Source: Pseudomonas flavescens (lineage in GTDB: Bacteria > Pseudomonadota > Gammaproteobacteria > Pseudomonadales > Pseudomonadaceae). Taken from it: a stretch of 64,000 nucleotides of DNA. The stretch spans positions 1,736,001-1,800,000 of the forward strand of contig NZ_JACBYV010000001.1 in NCBI RefSeq assembly GCF_013408425.1. The letters run 5' to 3'. Below are positions 8,238 through 16,953 of the stretch, piece after piece; positions within the stretch are counted from its first letter, which is position 1, and each line of letters opens with the position of its first letter. Below the pieces are notes generated by a model. It had not been told where the DNA came from, did not search any database, and was given only the letters and a program-made list of their open reading frames with translations. Made by a program: the position numbers and the translations under genes.

Positions 8238-10745
8238 ATGGCAACACCTTTTTCCAGCACACGCCTGCGCCATCTGCGCAGCGCCCCGGCTCGCGCAGGA
8301 CTGACCTTCTCGGTACTTTCACTGGCCTGCCTGTTGGCGCCCAGCGTGCAGGCGCAGAGCAGCGAAACACGCCTGGAAACCGTCAACGTGATCTCCACCG
8401 GCATCCGCGGGCAGCAACGCACGGTTGCCGACAGCCCGACGCCAATCGACATCATCAACAGCGAGCAGCTGCTCAAGACCGGGCGCGCCGAACTCTCCGA
8501 AGCGATTTCCAAGCTGCTGCCCTCGTTCAACTTCGGCACCAACATCGCCGGGGTCAACTCCTCGATTCGCCCGCTGAGCAACCGGGGCCTCGGCCCGGCC
8601 TACACACTGGTCCTGGTCAACGGCAAACGCCGTCATAACGGCGCTGCACCCGCCAATGGCAGCACCGATAACAGCGGCGCGAACGCCGTGGACATCGATC
8701 AGATCCCGGTCAGCGCCGTCTCGCACATCGAAGTGCTCAAGGACAGCGCCGCCGCCCAGTACGGCTCCGACGCCGTCGCCGGGGTGATCAACATCATCCT
8801 CAAGGGCAATACCTCTGGTGGCCATGTGGAGACCAGCTACGGGAAGCTCTTCTCCGGCCAGGGCGAAACCATCAAAACCGCCGCCGACCACGGCTTCGCG
8901 CTGGGCAGCGACGGGGGCTTCGTGCACCTTTCCGCAGATGCGCGCAAGCGCGGCACGGCGACCTGGGTCGGGAAGTCGCCGAGCACCGTCCAAGCCTATT
9001 TCGAGCCTGAACGTCAGGCCGCCTGGGATCGCGTGAGCACCAAGAATGGCGACCCCGACCTGAAGGCCTTCAACCTGGCTTACAACGCCGAGCTGCCATT
9101 GGCCGATGATCTGAAACTGTACTCGTATGCGACCTACGGCGAGCGCAAAACCGAGGCGCTGAATCAGTTGCGCACGGCCAGGGGCGCGGCCTCGATCCCC
9201 GAACTGTTCCCCGACGGCTACTACCCGCTGAACAACCTCAAGGACACGGATTACCAGTTTCTGTTTGGCGGCAAAGGCAACGTGGCGGACTGGGATTGGG
9301 ATCTGTCCACCACCTACGGCCGCAACAAGATCGAGCATTCCAGCGACCTGACCATCAACCCCACCTATGGCGCCGCATCGCCCACCTCCTGGGATGACCT
9401 GGCCAGCCTGCAGTTCGAACAGTGGGTCAACAATTTCGATGTCACCCGCTCTTTCGACGGGTTGTTTGGCCTGTCTCTACCGACTCAGGTCTCTGCAGGC
9501 GTGGAGCATCGCTGGGAGCGCTTCCAGACTTTCGCAGGCAGTGATCCACGTGCCTGGAGCGTCGGCCCCTACACCTTTCCAGCCGGCAGTCAGCAGAATG
9601 CCGCCAACGGCGCGCAGCCATCGGTCGGCGCCCAGGCTGTCGTGGCCATTCGCCCGGAGGATGAAGCCGACATCAAACGCAACAACCTCGCAGGCTATCT
9701 GGATTTCGGCTTCGACCTCAGTGAGCGCTGGTACCTGGGCCTTGCAGGCCGGCTCGAGCACTATGACGACATCAAGGAAAACACCTTCAGCTTCAAGCTC
9801 AATTCGCGCTACGAATTGACCGACCAGGTAGCGCTACGCGGGACGGTTGGCTCGGGCTTCAGGGCGCCGTCTCTGACTCAGTTGGGCTATACCGTCTCCG
9901 ATAACCGCACGGCTGCAGATGCCAACGGCAACGCGGTCCCGGCCCTGCGCTATACCGCCACGCCGGATAGCGCTCTGGGCCAAGCCTTGGGCGCATCCGA
10001 TCTGAAGCCGGAAAAGTCGCGCAACCTGGGTTTGGGCGTGACCTGGCAGCCAGCCCCACGCACCAGCTTCACTGCCGACGCCTACCTGATCGACATCGAC
10101 GACCGCATCGTGCTCAGCGACAACATCGCAGCGCCGGGCGGCGGCGCCGGTCCAATCGGTGACATCCTCGAGTCCGCCGGCGTGGCACGCAACACCTGGG
10201 TCAGCTACTACACCAACGCGTTCAACACCCGTACCCGAGGCATCGATCTGGTGGCCGATCACCGCAGTCAGTTCGGCGCCTGGGGCGATGTGCGCTGGAG
10301 CGCCGCATTCAACTACAACAAAACCACTGTTCGCGATAAGCGAAACAACCCGTCGTTCTTGCAGAACGCCGGTATCGAGGTGGCCGGGCATGCCTCCGAA
10401 GGCCTGGTGGTCGCCGCCACGCCACGCAGCAAATGGGTGCTGGGTGCGAACTGGAGCCTGGGCAACTTCGCCGCCAACCTGCAGACCACTCGCTACGGCA
10501 AGGTCGAAACCTGGCAGCAGAATGCCGCCCAGGATCGCACCTTCGGAGCCAAGTGGATCACCGACCTCGATCTTTCCTACCTGCTGTTCGACAGCCTGAC
10601 GGTCAGCGTGGGCGGCACCAACATCTTCAACGTCAAGCCTGACAACAACGGCATCACCCAGGCGGCCTTCAAATACAACTACGGCAACCCGCCTTTCCAC
10701 CCTGGTGGCGGCTTCTGGTACACCAAACTCGCTTACGACTTCTGA
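8238..10745 (+). CDS. TonB-dependent outer-membrane receptor (module 1)
   Basis: The protein has 835 residues from the ATG at 8238; the frame extends upstream but the signal peptide fixes the start (hydrophobic FSVLSLACLLAPSVQAQ). A TonB-box-like ETVNVIS follows, then the plug with DSPTPIDII, LVLVNGKRRHNGAAP and AAQYGSDAVAGVINIIL. The barrel ends in the aromatic terminus YTKLAYDF. It shares these plug blocks with the receptors at 21328, 31699 and 42935, so they form one paralogous subfamily. The ligand is unknown; the context suggests an organosulfur compound. A strong terminator lies right after the stop. Confidence 0.93.
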   Translation: MATPFSSTRLRHLRSAPARAGLTFSVLSLACLLAPSVQAQSSETRLETVNVISTGIRGQQRTVADSPTPIDIINSEQLLKTGRAELSEAISKLLPSFNFGTNIAGVNSSIRPLSNRGLGPAYTLVLVNGKRRHNGAAPANGSTDNSGANAVDIDQIPVSAVSHIEVLKDSAAAQYGSDAVAGVINIILKGNTSGGHVETSYGKLFSGQGETIKTAADHGFALGSDGGFVHLSADARKRGTATWVGKSPSTVQAYFEPERQAAWDRVSTKNGDPDLKAFNLAYNAELPLADDLKLYSYATYGERKTEALNQLRTARGAASIPELFPDGYYPLNNLKDTDYQFLFGGKGNVADWDWDLSTTYGRNKIEHSSDLTINPTYGAASPTSWDDLASLQFEQWVNNFDVTRSFDGLFGLSLPTQVSAGVEHRWERFQTFAGSDPRAWSVGPYTFPAGSQQNAANGAQPSVGAQAVVAIRPEDEADIKRNNLAGYLDFGFDLSERWYLGLAGRLEHYDDIKENTFSFKLNSRYELTDQVALRGTVGSGFRAPSLTQLGYTVSDNRTAADANGNAVPALRYTATPDSALGQALGASDLKPEKSRNLGLGVTWQPAPRTSFTADAYLIDIDDRIVLSDNIAAPGGGAGPIGDILESAGVARNTWVSYYTNAFNTRTRGIDLVADHRSQFGAWGDVRWSAAFNYNKTTVRDKRNNPSFLQNAGIEVAGHASEGLVVAATPRSKWVLGANWSLGNFAANLQTTRYGKVETWQQNAAQDRTFGAKWITDLDLSYLLFDSLTVSVGGTNIFNVKPDNNGITQAAFKYNYGNPPFHPGGGFWYTKLAYDF

Positions 10746-10751
10746 CTGCAA

Positions 10752-10785
10752 GGCCGCATTGCCCAAGAGCAGTGCGGCCATTTTG
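10752..10785 (+). terminator. Rho-independent terminator after TonB receptor
   Basis: The arms are GGCCGCATTGC and GCAGTGCGGCC with a 6-nt loop, followed by ATTTTG. It begins 7 bp after the receptor stop and ends 46 bp before the binding-protein start. It probably reduces read-through into the peptide-type ABC genes. Confidence 0.75.
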
Positions 10786-10831
10786 CCTGGAATCCCTGCA
10801 TGCACCTCATTCGAAACAGTGGGAAGAAGAG

Positions 10832-12460
10832 ATGAAGAAAACCCGCCTTGCGACGCACCTGCTGGCCTCCTGCGCCCTTGCCCTCAGCCTGATCGGCTGC
10901 TCGCCCTCCGCTGATGAAGCCGCCAGCAAAACCCTGAACATCGCCTTCTTCGGCGACAACACCACCCTGGTCAGCGTCGACCCCTTCCAGGTGTACTGGC
11001 TGGAGCACCGCGTGCTGCTGCGCAACGTCGCCGAGTCGCTCACCGACCAGGATCCGGACAGCGGCGAGATCATCCCCTGGCTGGCCAAGAGCTGGGACGT
11101 CAGCGATGACGCCCTCAACTACACCTTCAGGTTGCGTGACGACGTCACCTTCAGCAACGGCGAACGTTTCGACGCCAACGCCGTGAAGGCCGCCTTCGAC
11201 AGCAACAAGGCCCTGGCCACCGAGCTTCCCGCCACCTTCGGCGCCACCTACCTGGCAGGTTTCGACCACGCCGAAGTGGTCGACGACTTCACCGTCAGGC
11301 TGGTGCTGTCGCGGCCGAACGCCGGCTTCCTGCAGGCCACTTCCACCACCAACCTGGCGATCCTCGCCCCCGCCTCCTACGCGCTCAGCGCCAAGGAGCG
11401 CTCGCTCGGCAAGATCATCGGCACCGGCCCGTTCGTGCTCGATCACTACACGCCCGAAGTCGGCGCCAAGCTGGTCAAGCGCCAGGGGTACGCCTGGGCG
11501 TCGGCCAACGTCAAGAATCGCGGCGAAGCCCATCTGGATGCCGTGGAAATCAGCTACATCCCCGAGGAGAGTGTCCGCAACGGCCTGTTCCTGCAGGGCA
11601 AGGCAGACATCCTCTGGCCACGCAATCCGTTCTCCGAAGTGGACCTCAAGCTGTTCCAGTCCAAGGGCGCGACCATCCAGAGCCGCTCCCTGCCGGGACC
11701 TGCGCTGAACCTCTACCCCAACACCCGCGGTGAGCGCCTGCTGGCCGACAAGCAGGTGCGCCTGGCGCTGCAGAAAGGCATCGACCGCAAGACCTACGCC
11801 AGCACCGTGTACAACGCCGACTTCCCGGTGGTGAAGGGCATCTACGATGTCACCACGCCCTACTTCAAGGACCAGGGCGACAAGCTCGCTTATGACCCTC
11901 AGGGTGCCGAACGACTGCTCGACGCGGCGGGATGGCACAAAGGCGCCGATGGCTATCGCAGCAAGGACGGCAAGCGCCTGAGCCTGAGTTACAACATTCA
12001 GGGTGCGGAAACCGCCGGTGACGTGCTGATCCAGGATCAGCTGCGCCAGATCGGCATCGAGCTCAAACTGGCGGTGGTCACTCGCGCCGAGTGGGTAACC
12101 ACCAACTCTCAGGGCAACTATGACCTGACTTCAACCTACATGACCCGCGCCGATCCGATCATCCTGCAGACCATCCTCGATCCGCGTACCGCCAACAGCT
12201 CGACCCTGGCCACCAACCTGTACGAGCCACAGACACTGGACAAGGCCCAGGCCCTGTTCGATGCCGGCATCACCGCCACGCAGACCGAACAACGTGCACA
12301 GGCCTATGGTGACCTGCAGGATCTGCTGGTCGACGAGGCATCCGCGTTTCCGATCTACGAGCGCGTCTGGCAGGCCGCCACGGCGCAACGGGTGAAGAAC
12401 TTCCGCTGGACCGCCGAGGGCTTCGCGCTGCTCAACGACATCGAGGTCGGTGAACCATGA
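10832..12460 (+). CDS. Peptide/nickel/opine-type ABC solute-binding lipoprotein (module 1)
   Basis: The protein has 542 residues. A lipoprotein signal peptide ends in the lipobox LIGC (Cys at about residue 23). The mature part is a family 5 extracellular binding protein, with ESLTDQDPDSGEIIPWLAKSW and YTFRLRDDVTFSNGERFDA near its N-terminus. The ATG at 10832 follows GGGAAGAAGAG; an in-frame ATG 60 bp upstream lies inside the terminator region and was rejected. It heads a four-gene ABC operon with overlapping starts. The closest relative in the window is the protein at 46790. The ligand is unknown. Confidence 0.92.
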   Translation: MKKTRLATHLLASCALALSLIGCSPSADEAASKTLNIAFFGDNTTLVSVDPFQVYWLEHRVLLRNVAESLTDQDPDSGEIIPWLAKSWDVSDDALNYTFRLRDDVTFSNGERFDANAVKAAFDSNKALATELPATFGATYLAGFDHAEVVDDFTVRLVLSRPNAGFLQATSTTNLAILAPASYALSAKERSLGKIIGTGPFVLDHYTPEVGAKLVKRQGYAWASANVKNRGEAHLDAVEISYIPEESVRNGLFLQGKADILWPRNPFSEVDLKLFQSKGATIQSRSLPGPALNLYPNTRGERLLADKQVRLALQKGIDRKTYASTVYNADFPVVKGIYDVTTPYFKDQGDKLAYDPQGAERLLDAAGWHKGADGYRSKDGKRLSLSYNIQGAETAGDVLIQDQLRQIGIELKLAVVTRAEWVTTNSQGNYDLTSTYMTRADPIILQTILDPRTANSSTLATNLYEPQTLDKAQALFDAGITATQTEQRAQAYGDLQDLLVDEASAFPIYERVWQAATAQRVKNFRWTAEGFALLNDIEVGEP

Positions 12461-13407
12461 ACCGCTACCTGATCGGCCGGGTCGGCCAGGCGCTGCTGGT
12501 GCTATGGGGTGCCTACAGCATCACCTACTTCATCCTCTACCTGCTGCCGGGTGACACCCTGTCGATCATGCTCAGCGCCTCGGGCATGGAGGCCGATGCG
12601 CTGTCGGCAGAAGATCTGGCCAAGGCACAAGCCTACTACGGCCTGGACAAGGGCATTTTCGAGCAGTACTTCAGCCTGCTCTGGAACGCCATCCAGGGCG
12701 ACTTCGGGCAATCACTGTCGCTCAATCGCCCGGTCAGCGAGCTGCTCGCCGAGCGACTGCCGCAAACCCTGTCGCTGGCCGGCCTGGCCATCGTGTTATC
12801 GATGGTCGGCGGCATCGGCCTGGCCTACCTGACGGCCTACGTGCGCTGGCAGCCCCTGAAAGTGGCGATGGCCCGCCTGCCTTCCCTGGGTTTTTCGGTG
12901 CCGGTGTTCTGGATGGGTCTGCTGCTGATCCAGGTGTTCGCCTTCAGCCTCGGCTGGTTCCCGGCCACCGGTAGCCGCGGCTTCGACAGCCTGATCCTGC
13001 CGGCCGTGACCCTGGCGATCCCCAGCGCGGCGGTGTATGCCCAGGTACTGCAACGCGGCTTTCAGGGCGTGTGGCAGGAACCCTACATCGCCACGGCCTA
13101 TGCCAAGGGCCTGAGTCGCTGGCAGGTGCAGGCCCGCCACGGTTTCAAGAACGCCGCCCTGCCGATCCTCACCCTGATCGGCCTGCAGGTGGGCAACACG
13201 GTGTCCGGCGCGGTGCTGGTGGAGACCATCTTCGCCCGCAACGGTGTCGGCCGCCTCGCTCAGGAGGCGGTACTGCGCCAGGACATTCCGGTGGTGCTGG
13301 CGATCGTCGCCGTGTCGGCCGCCGCCTTCGTGCTGGTGAACCTGATCGTCGACCTGCTCTACCCCTACCTCGATCCGCGCATCGCCCACACGCCGAAGGT
13401 GTCCTGA
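12457..13407 (+). CDS. ABC transporter permease, DppB/OppB type (module 1)
   Basis: The protein has 316 residues with six predicted membrane segments. The N-terminus RVGQALLVLWGAYSITYFILYLLPGD is typical of DppB-like permeases, and the C-terminal region carries the EAA-like loop and ETIFARNGVGRLAQEAVLRQD. Its start overlaps the stop of the binding-protein gene (ATGA). It acts in the inner membrane as half of the translocation pore together with the permease at 13410. Confidence 0.92.
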   Translation: MNRYLIGRVGQALLVLWGAYSITYFILYLLPGDTLSIMLSASGMEADALSAEDLAKAQAYYGLDKGIFEQYFSLLWNAIQGDFGQSLSLNRPVSELLAERLPQTLSLAGLAIVLSMVGGIGLAYLTAYVRWQPLKVAMARLPSLGFSVPVFWMGLLLIQVFAFSLGWFPATGSRGFDSLILPAVTLAIPSAAVYAQVLQRGFQGVWQEPYIATAYAKGLSRWQVQARHGFKNAALPILTLIGLQVGNTVSGAVLVETIFARNGVGRLAQEAVLRQDIPVVLAIVAVSAAAFVLVNLIVDLLYPYLDPRIAHTPKVS

Positions 13408-13409
13408 CC

Positions 13410-14312
13410 ATGAATGCCGATAGCCGCATTTCCTCGTTGTCCCACTCACCGGCCAGCGTGGCGTTGACCTGGCGGCGCCGCAGCCGCCTGCAACGGGCCA
13501 CAGCGGCGCTACGCCCCTTGCTGCGCAAACCGGGCTTCAGCCTGGCACTGGCGGTGGTGCTGTTCGCCCTGGTAGCGGCGCTGGTGCCGCAACTGCTGAC
13601 AGGCTTCGACCCCTACGCGACCTCGCCGACGGACAAACTCACCGCGCCCAACGCGCTGCACTGGTTCGGCACCGATGAGCTGGGTCGCGACCTCTACACC
13701 CGCGTGGTCTATGGCTCCAGCCTGTCGGTACAAGCCGCTTTGCTGGCGGTGGGCATCGCCCTGTTCGGCGGGCTCGGTCTCGGCGTGCTGTCCGGCTTCG
13801 CCGGCGGGCGTATCGATGCGCTCATCATGCGTTTCGTCGATGTATTGCTGGCCCTGCCCGGGCTGCTGCTGGCGCTGGCCATCGTCACCGCTATCGGCTT
13901 CGGTACCATCCCGGTGGCGATTGCCGTGGGCGTGGGCATCATTCCCGGCTTCGCCCGCACCACCCGAGCCGAAGTGCTACGCGTCAAGACGTTGCCCTAT
14001 GTCGAGGCCGCCCGCCTGGGTGGCGCCAGCTGGAGCCGCACTCTTTTGCGACACATTCTGCCCAACGCCTGGGGCCCGGTAGCGGTACTCGCGACCCTGG
14101 ACTTCGGCGCGGCCATCCTGGCCACCGCCGGGCTGTCGTTCCTCGGCTTCGGCGCCGCGCCACCGGCCGCGGAATGGGGCACGCTGATCGCCAACGGTCG
14201 CCACTTCCTGATCACCGCCCCCTGGGTATCGCTGCTGCCCGGGCTATTCGTGGTGGCCGTGGTGTTCAGCCTCAACCATATTGCCCGCACCCTTGAGGAG
14301 ACCCAGCGATGA
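13410..14312 (+). CDS. ABC transporter permease, DppC/OppC type (module 1)
   Basis: The protein has 300 residues from the ATG at 13410, two bases after the preceding stop; the frame extends further upstream inside the other permease but that part is not coding. The DppC signature HWFGTDELGRDLYTRVVYGS is present near residue 77, and LSFLGFGAAPPAAEWGTLI near the C-terminus. It forms the second half of the pore. The stop overlaps the ATPase start. Confidence 0.92.
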   Translation: MNADSRISSLSHSPASVALTWRRRSRLQRATAALRPLLRKPGFSLALAVVLFALVAALVPQLLTGFDPYATSPTDKLTAPNALHWFGTDELGRDLYTRVVYGSSLSVQAALLAVGIALFGGLGLGVLSGFAGGRIDALIMRFVDVLLALPGLLLALAIVTAIGFGTIPVAIAVGVGIIPGFARTTRAEVLRVKTLPYVEAARLGGASWSRTLLRHILPNAWGPVAVLATLDFGAAILATAGLSFLGFGAAPPAAEWGTLIANGRHFLITAPWVSLLPGLFVVAVVFSLNHIARTLEETQR

Positions 14313-15943
14313 GCAGCAGCCCACTGATCGACATTCGCGACCTGGCCGTCAGCTATCGCTCCGCCGGGCAGACCACCGATGCGGTAAAAGGCCTGTCTTT
14401 TTCCGTCGCGCAAGGGGAGACGGTGGCCATCGTCGGGGAGTCCGGTTCGGGCAAATCGACCCTGGCCAACGCCATTCTCGGCCTGCTGCCCGAGAGCGCG
14501 GCGATCACCGCTGGCGAGCTGCACGTCGAGGGCGTCGACCTGAGCCACGCCAGCGAGCGGCAAAAGCGCGGCCTGCGTGGCCGGACAATCGGCCTGGTGC
14601 CACAGGACCCGATGGTCAGCCTCAACCCGACCCTGCGCATCGGCAAGCAGATCGGCGAAGCGCTGATTCTCGCCCAGGGCCGTCGCTACCCCGGTGTCGA
14701 TGCCGACGTGATCGAACTGCTCGAGCAGGTCGGTCTGGACAAGCCGCTGTTGCGCGCCCACCAGTATCCACACGAGCTCTCCGGCGGCATGCGTCAGCGC
14801 GTGCTGATCGCCATCGCCCTGGCCGGCAACCCGCGGCTGATCATCGCCGACGAGCCGACCAGCGCCCTGGACGTCACCGTGCAACGGCGCATCCTCGACC
14901 ACCTGCAACGCCTGGTCGCCGAGCGTGGCATTTCCCTGCTGATCATCACCCACGACCTGGGCGTGGCCACGGATCGTGCCGACCGCATTCTGGTGATGAA
15001 ACAGGGCGAACTGGTCGAACAAGGCCCGCCGAAGCAGATCCTCACAGCGCCTCAACATGATTACACCCGCGCGCTGATCGCCGCTGCACCGGCCTTTTCC
15101 AACCGCCGCAAGGTGCGAGCACACGAGCAGATTGCAGCCGATGCCACGCCGATCCTCAGCCTGCACAACGTCGGCAAGCGCTTCGCCCTGCCACGGGTCA
15201 AGGGCGAGGACAGCAGCTTCGTGGCGCTGGAAGACCTCAGCCTGCAGGTCTACCCCGGCCAGACCCTGGCCATCGTCGGCGAGTCCGGATCGGGCAAGAG
15301 CACAGCGCTACGTATCGCTTTGGGCCTGGAGAAACCCAGCCAGGGCCGCGTGCTGTTCGAACAGCAGGACATCACCGACCTCAGCTGGCGCGCCTTTCGG
15401 CCGTTGCGCCAGCGCATGCAGCTGGTACAGCAGAATCCTTTCGCTGCTCTAGACCCGCGTTTCACCATCTTCGACAGCATCGTCGAGCCACTGGTGTCTT
15501 TCGGCCTGCTCAAGGGGCCGGCACTGGAGCAGGCGGCCCGCGAGCTGATCAGCCGCGTGCACCTGCCGATCAGCTACCTGGATCGCCTGCCCCGCGAGCT
15601 CTCCGGCGGTCAGCGCCAGCGCGTCGCCATAGCCCGTGCCCTGGCACTCAAACCCGACCTGTTGCTGCTCGACGAACCGGTCTCGGCGCTGGATGTCTCG
15701 GTGCAGGCACAGATCCTCGACCTGCTCCTCGAACTGCAGCGCGAGCTGGGCATCGCCTACGTGCTGGTGTCCCACGACCTGTCCGTAGTCGCCAACGTCG
15801 CCGACCAGGTGCTGGTACTGCGCAACGGCAAGATGATCGAGCAAGGCCCGGTAAGCCAGGTGTTCGACCATCCGGCCAGCGACTACACCCGTGAACTGAT
15901 CGCGGCCATTCCGGGCCGCCGCCCGGCCATTGCGGCGGCCTGA
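14309..15943 (+). CDS. Fused dual ABC ATPase, DppD-DppF type (module 1)
   Basis: The protein has 544 residues with two complete nucleotide-binding domains in one chain. Domain 1 (about 1-260) has Walker [10 protein letters not shown], signature [15 protein letters not shown] and Walker [13 protein letters not shown]. Domain 2 (about 285-540) has a second GESGSGKST, signature [15 protein letters not shown] and [12 protein letters not shown]. This DF fusion is known from glutathione and peptide importers such as GsiA/YejF. It energises the permeases at 12457 and 13410. A perfect 9-bp inverted repeat (15914-15922 with 15932-15940) overlaps the gene's end. Confidence 0.93.
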   Translation: MSSSPLIDIRDLAVSYRSAGQTTDAVKGLSFSVAQGETVAIVGESGSGKSTLANAILGLLPESAAITAGELHVEGVDLSHASERQKRGLRGRTIGLVPQDPMVSLNPTLRIGKQIGEALILAQGRRYPGVDADVIELLEQVGLDKPLLRAHQYPHELSGGMRQRVLIAIALAGNPRLIIADEPTSALDVTVQRRILDHLQRLVAERGISLLIITHDLGVATDRADRILVMKQGELVEQGPPKQILTAPQHDYTRALIAAAPAFSNRRKVRAHEQIAADATPILSLHNVGKRFALPRVKGEDSSFVALEDLSLQVYPGQTLAIVGESGSGKSTALRIALGLEKPSQGRVLFEQQDITDLSWRAFRPLRQRMQLVQQNPFAALDPRFTIFDSIVEPLVSFGLLKGPALEQAARELISRVHLPISYLDRLPRELSGGQRQRVAIARALALKPDLLLLDEPVSALDVSVQAQILDLLLELQRELGIAYVLVSHDLSVVANVADQVLVLRNGKMIEQGPVSQVFDHPASDYTRELIAAIPGRRPAIAAA

Positions 15944-16015
15944 AGATGCTGCATTGCGGATCGCCGAAGGCAGACTGGATTCGCTACTCGCGCCCCTGCA
16001 CCACGCCGATGAATC

Positions 16016-16256
16016 GATTCGCCCGCAAGCGGGCTCCTACGGGTTAGAACTCCGGCCGTGTAGGAGCCCGCTTGCGGGCGATTGGTGATCGCATAGCTAG
16101 TCCTGCTAAATGGCCACGATCGATTCGCCCGCGAGCGGGCTCCTACGGGTCAGAACTCCGGCCATGTAGGAGCCCGCTTGCAGGCGATTGGTGATTGCAC
16201 AGCAAGTCCTGCTGAATGGCCACGATCGATTCGCCCGCGAGCGGGCTCCTACGGGG
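16016..16256. repeat. REP/BIME cluster of Pseudomonas type
   Basis: Five alternating palindromic units are present. Three forward units read GATTCGCCCGC(G/A)AGCGGG then CTCCTACGG (from 16016, about 16120 and 16227). Two inverted units read GTAGGAGCCCGCTTGC followed by GGGCGATTGG. Unit sequence and alternation are typical of Pseudomonas REPs. It follows the module 1 ABC operon and precedes gene remnants. Confidence 0.9.
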
Positions 16257-16259
16257 CTG

Positions 16260-16345
16260 CTTAGCCTACCGGCAGCTCGCCGGTCACCATCGCCGTGACG
16301 ATGAAGATGCCGAACAGCGGCAGCGACCAGAGGCCGTGCCGATTT
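16260..16345 (-). pseudogene. C-terminal remnant of a membrane protein
   Basis: On the minus strand a short frame reads RHGLWSLPLFGIFIVTAMVT and then GELPVG before a stop, which looks like the last membrane helix and tail of an integral membrane protein. Nothing upstream continues it, and it abuts the REP cluster. The parent family cannot be named. Confidence 0.35.
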
Positions 16346-16367
16346 CGGTCGGGGTGATGCCAAACTG

Positions 16368-16604
16368 GTGGAAATCGCGTTACGTGGGCGGGGCCGCTGG
16401 TATGGGACCGGCAAATGGGCACCACGCCTTCTGGGTGAAGTTAGCCCGCTGGTGGCGAATCGATTCGACGAGGCTTTCGGCGCGTTGTTCGTATACGCCA
16501 GCGTCGAGCCAGTCATTCGCTTGGCAGAAGATGAGTTATCACCCCATGGAGGCTTTCTCTTCGATGGCGACTGCCGTCCGGCACCGCCGACGTGGCGTCA
16601 TTAA
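16368..16604 (+). pseudogene. C-terminal fragment of a nucleotidyltransferase-like protein
   Basis: The 78-codon frame contains RWYGTGKWAPRLL, RFDEAFGALF and EPVIRLAEDELSPHGGFLFD. I associate this with the C-terminus of small nucleotidyltransferase-domain proteins found in pseudomonads; this is recognition by memory. No N-terminal catalytic part is present upstream, where a REP cluster lies, so the gene is broken. From 16605 to the regulatory block at 16763 there is no gene; a 26-bp imperfect AT palindrome lies at 16712-16737. Confidence 0.45.
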
Positions 16605-16762
16605 GAACGCCTCACCACACCCAGCTCAAGCCAGGGTGCCCGTCTTGACCCCAGCACTACACAGGTTCATGCCCGTGATCATGCACCGATCCGCAGCAAT
16701 CAGCGCACCCATTAAAATCAATTAATTTGATATTTTAAAACGACTAAATAAGACAAATAAAT

Positions 16763-16794
16763 AATTAGTTTAGAAGTAAATGTGCTTTCACAGA
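16763..16794 (+). promoter_or_regulatory. Shared AT-rich regulatory block 1, copy 2
   Basis: The block starts AATTAGTTTAGAAG and ends CTTTCACAGA, in register with the copies at 3141 and 28296. Similarity to the 28296 copy extends upstream to a common TGATATTT (16728 here, 28260 there). It lies 160 bp before the TonB receptor gene at 16954. An inverted repeat AAACGA-ATA-TCGTTT follows at 16803-16817. Confidence 0.6.
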
Positions 16795-16824
16795 CATTTT
16801 TAAAACGAATATCGTTTATGCAAC

Positions 16825-16846
16825 CCGACCCCGACACGGTGGAGGC
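16825..16846 (+). promoter_or_regulatory. Shared leader block 2, copy 1
   Basis: CCGACCCC, 5 nt, then GGTGGAGGC. The same pair of octamer and nonamer occurs at 28359 and 40650, each about 30 nt after block 1. An 18-codon frame (ATG at 16818, stop at 16872-16874) crosses it and ends in RCTVS. It may act as leader RNA, leader peptide or DNA site; function is inferred. Confidence 0.5.
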
Positions 16847-16953
16847 AATGGATTCCCGCTGCACTGTGTCCTGACGACGGGGTTGCTCCCTTGCCCGCAG
16901 GCGGCCGGTTTCCGACATCACGATCCTATCGATGACTGCCAGGAAAGCCTGCG

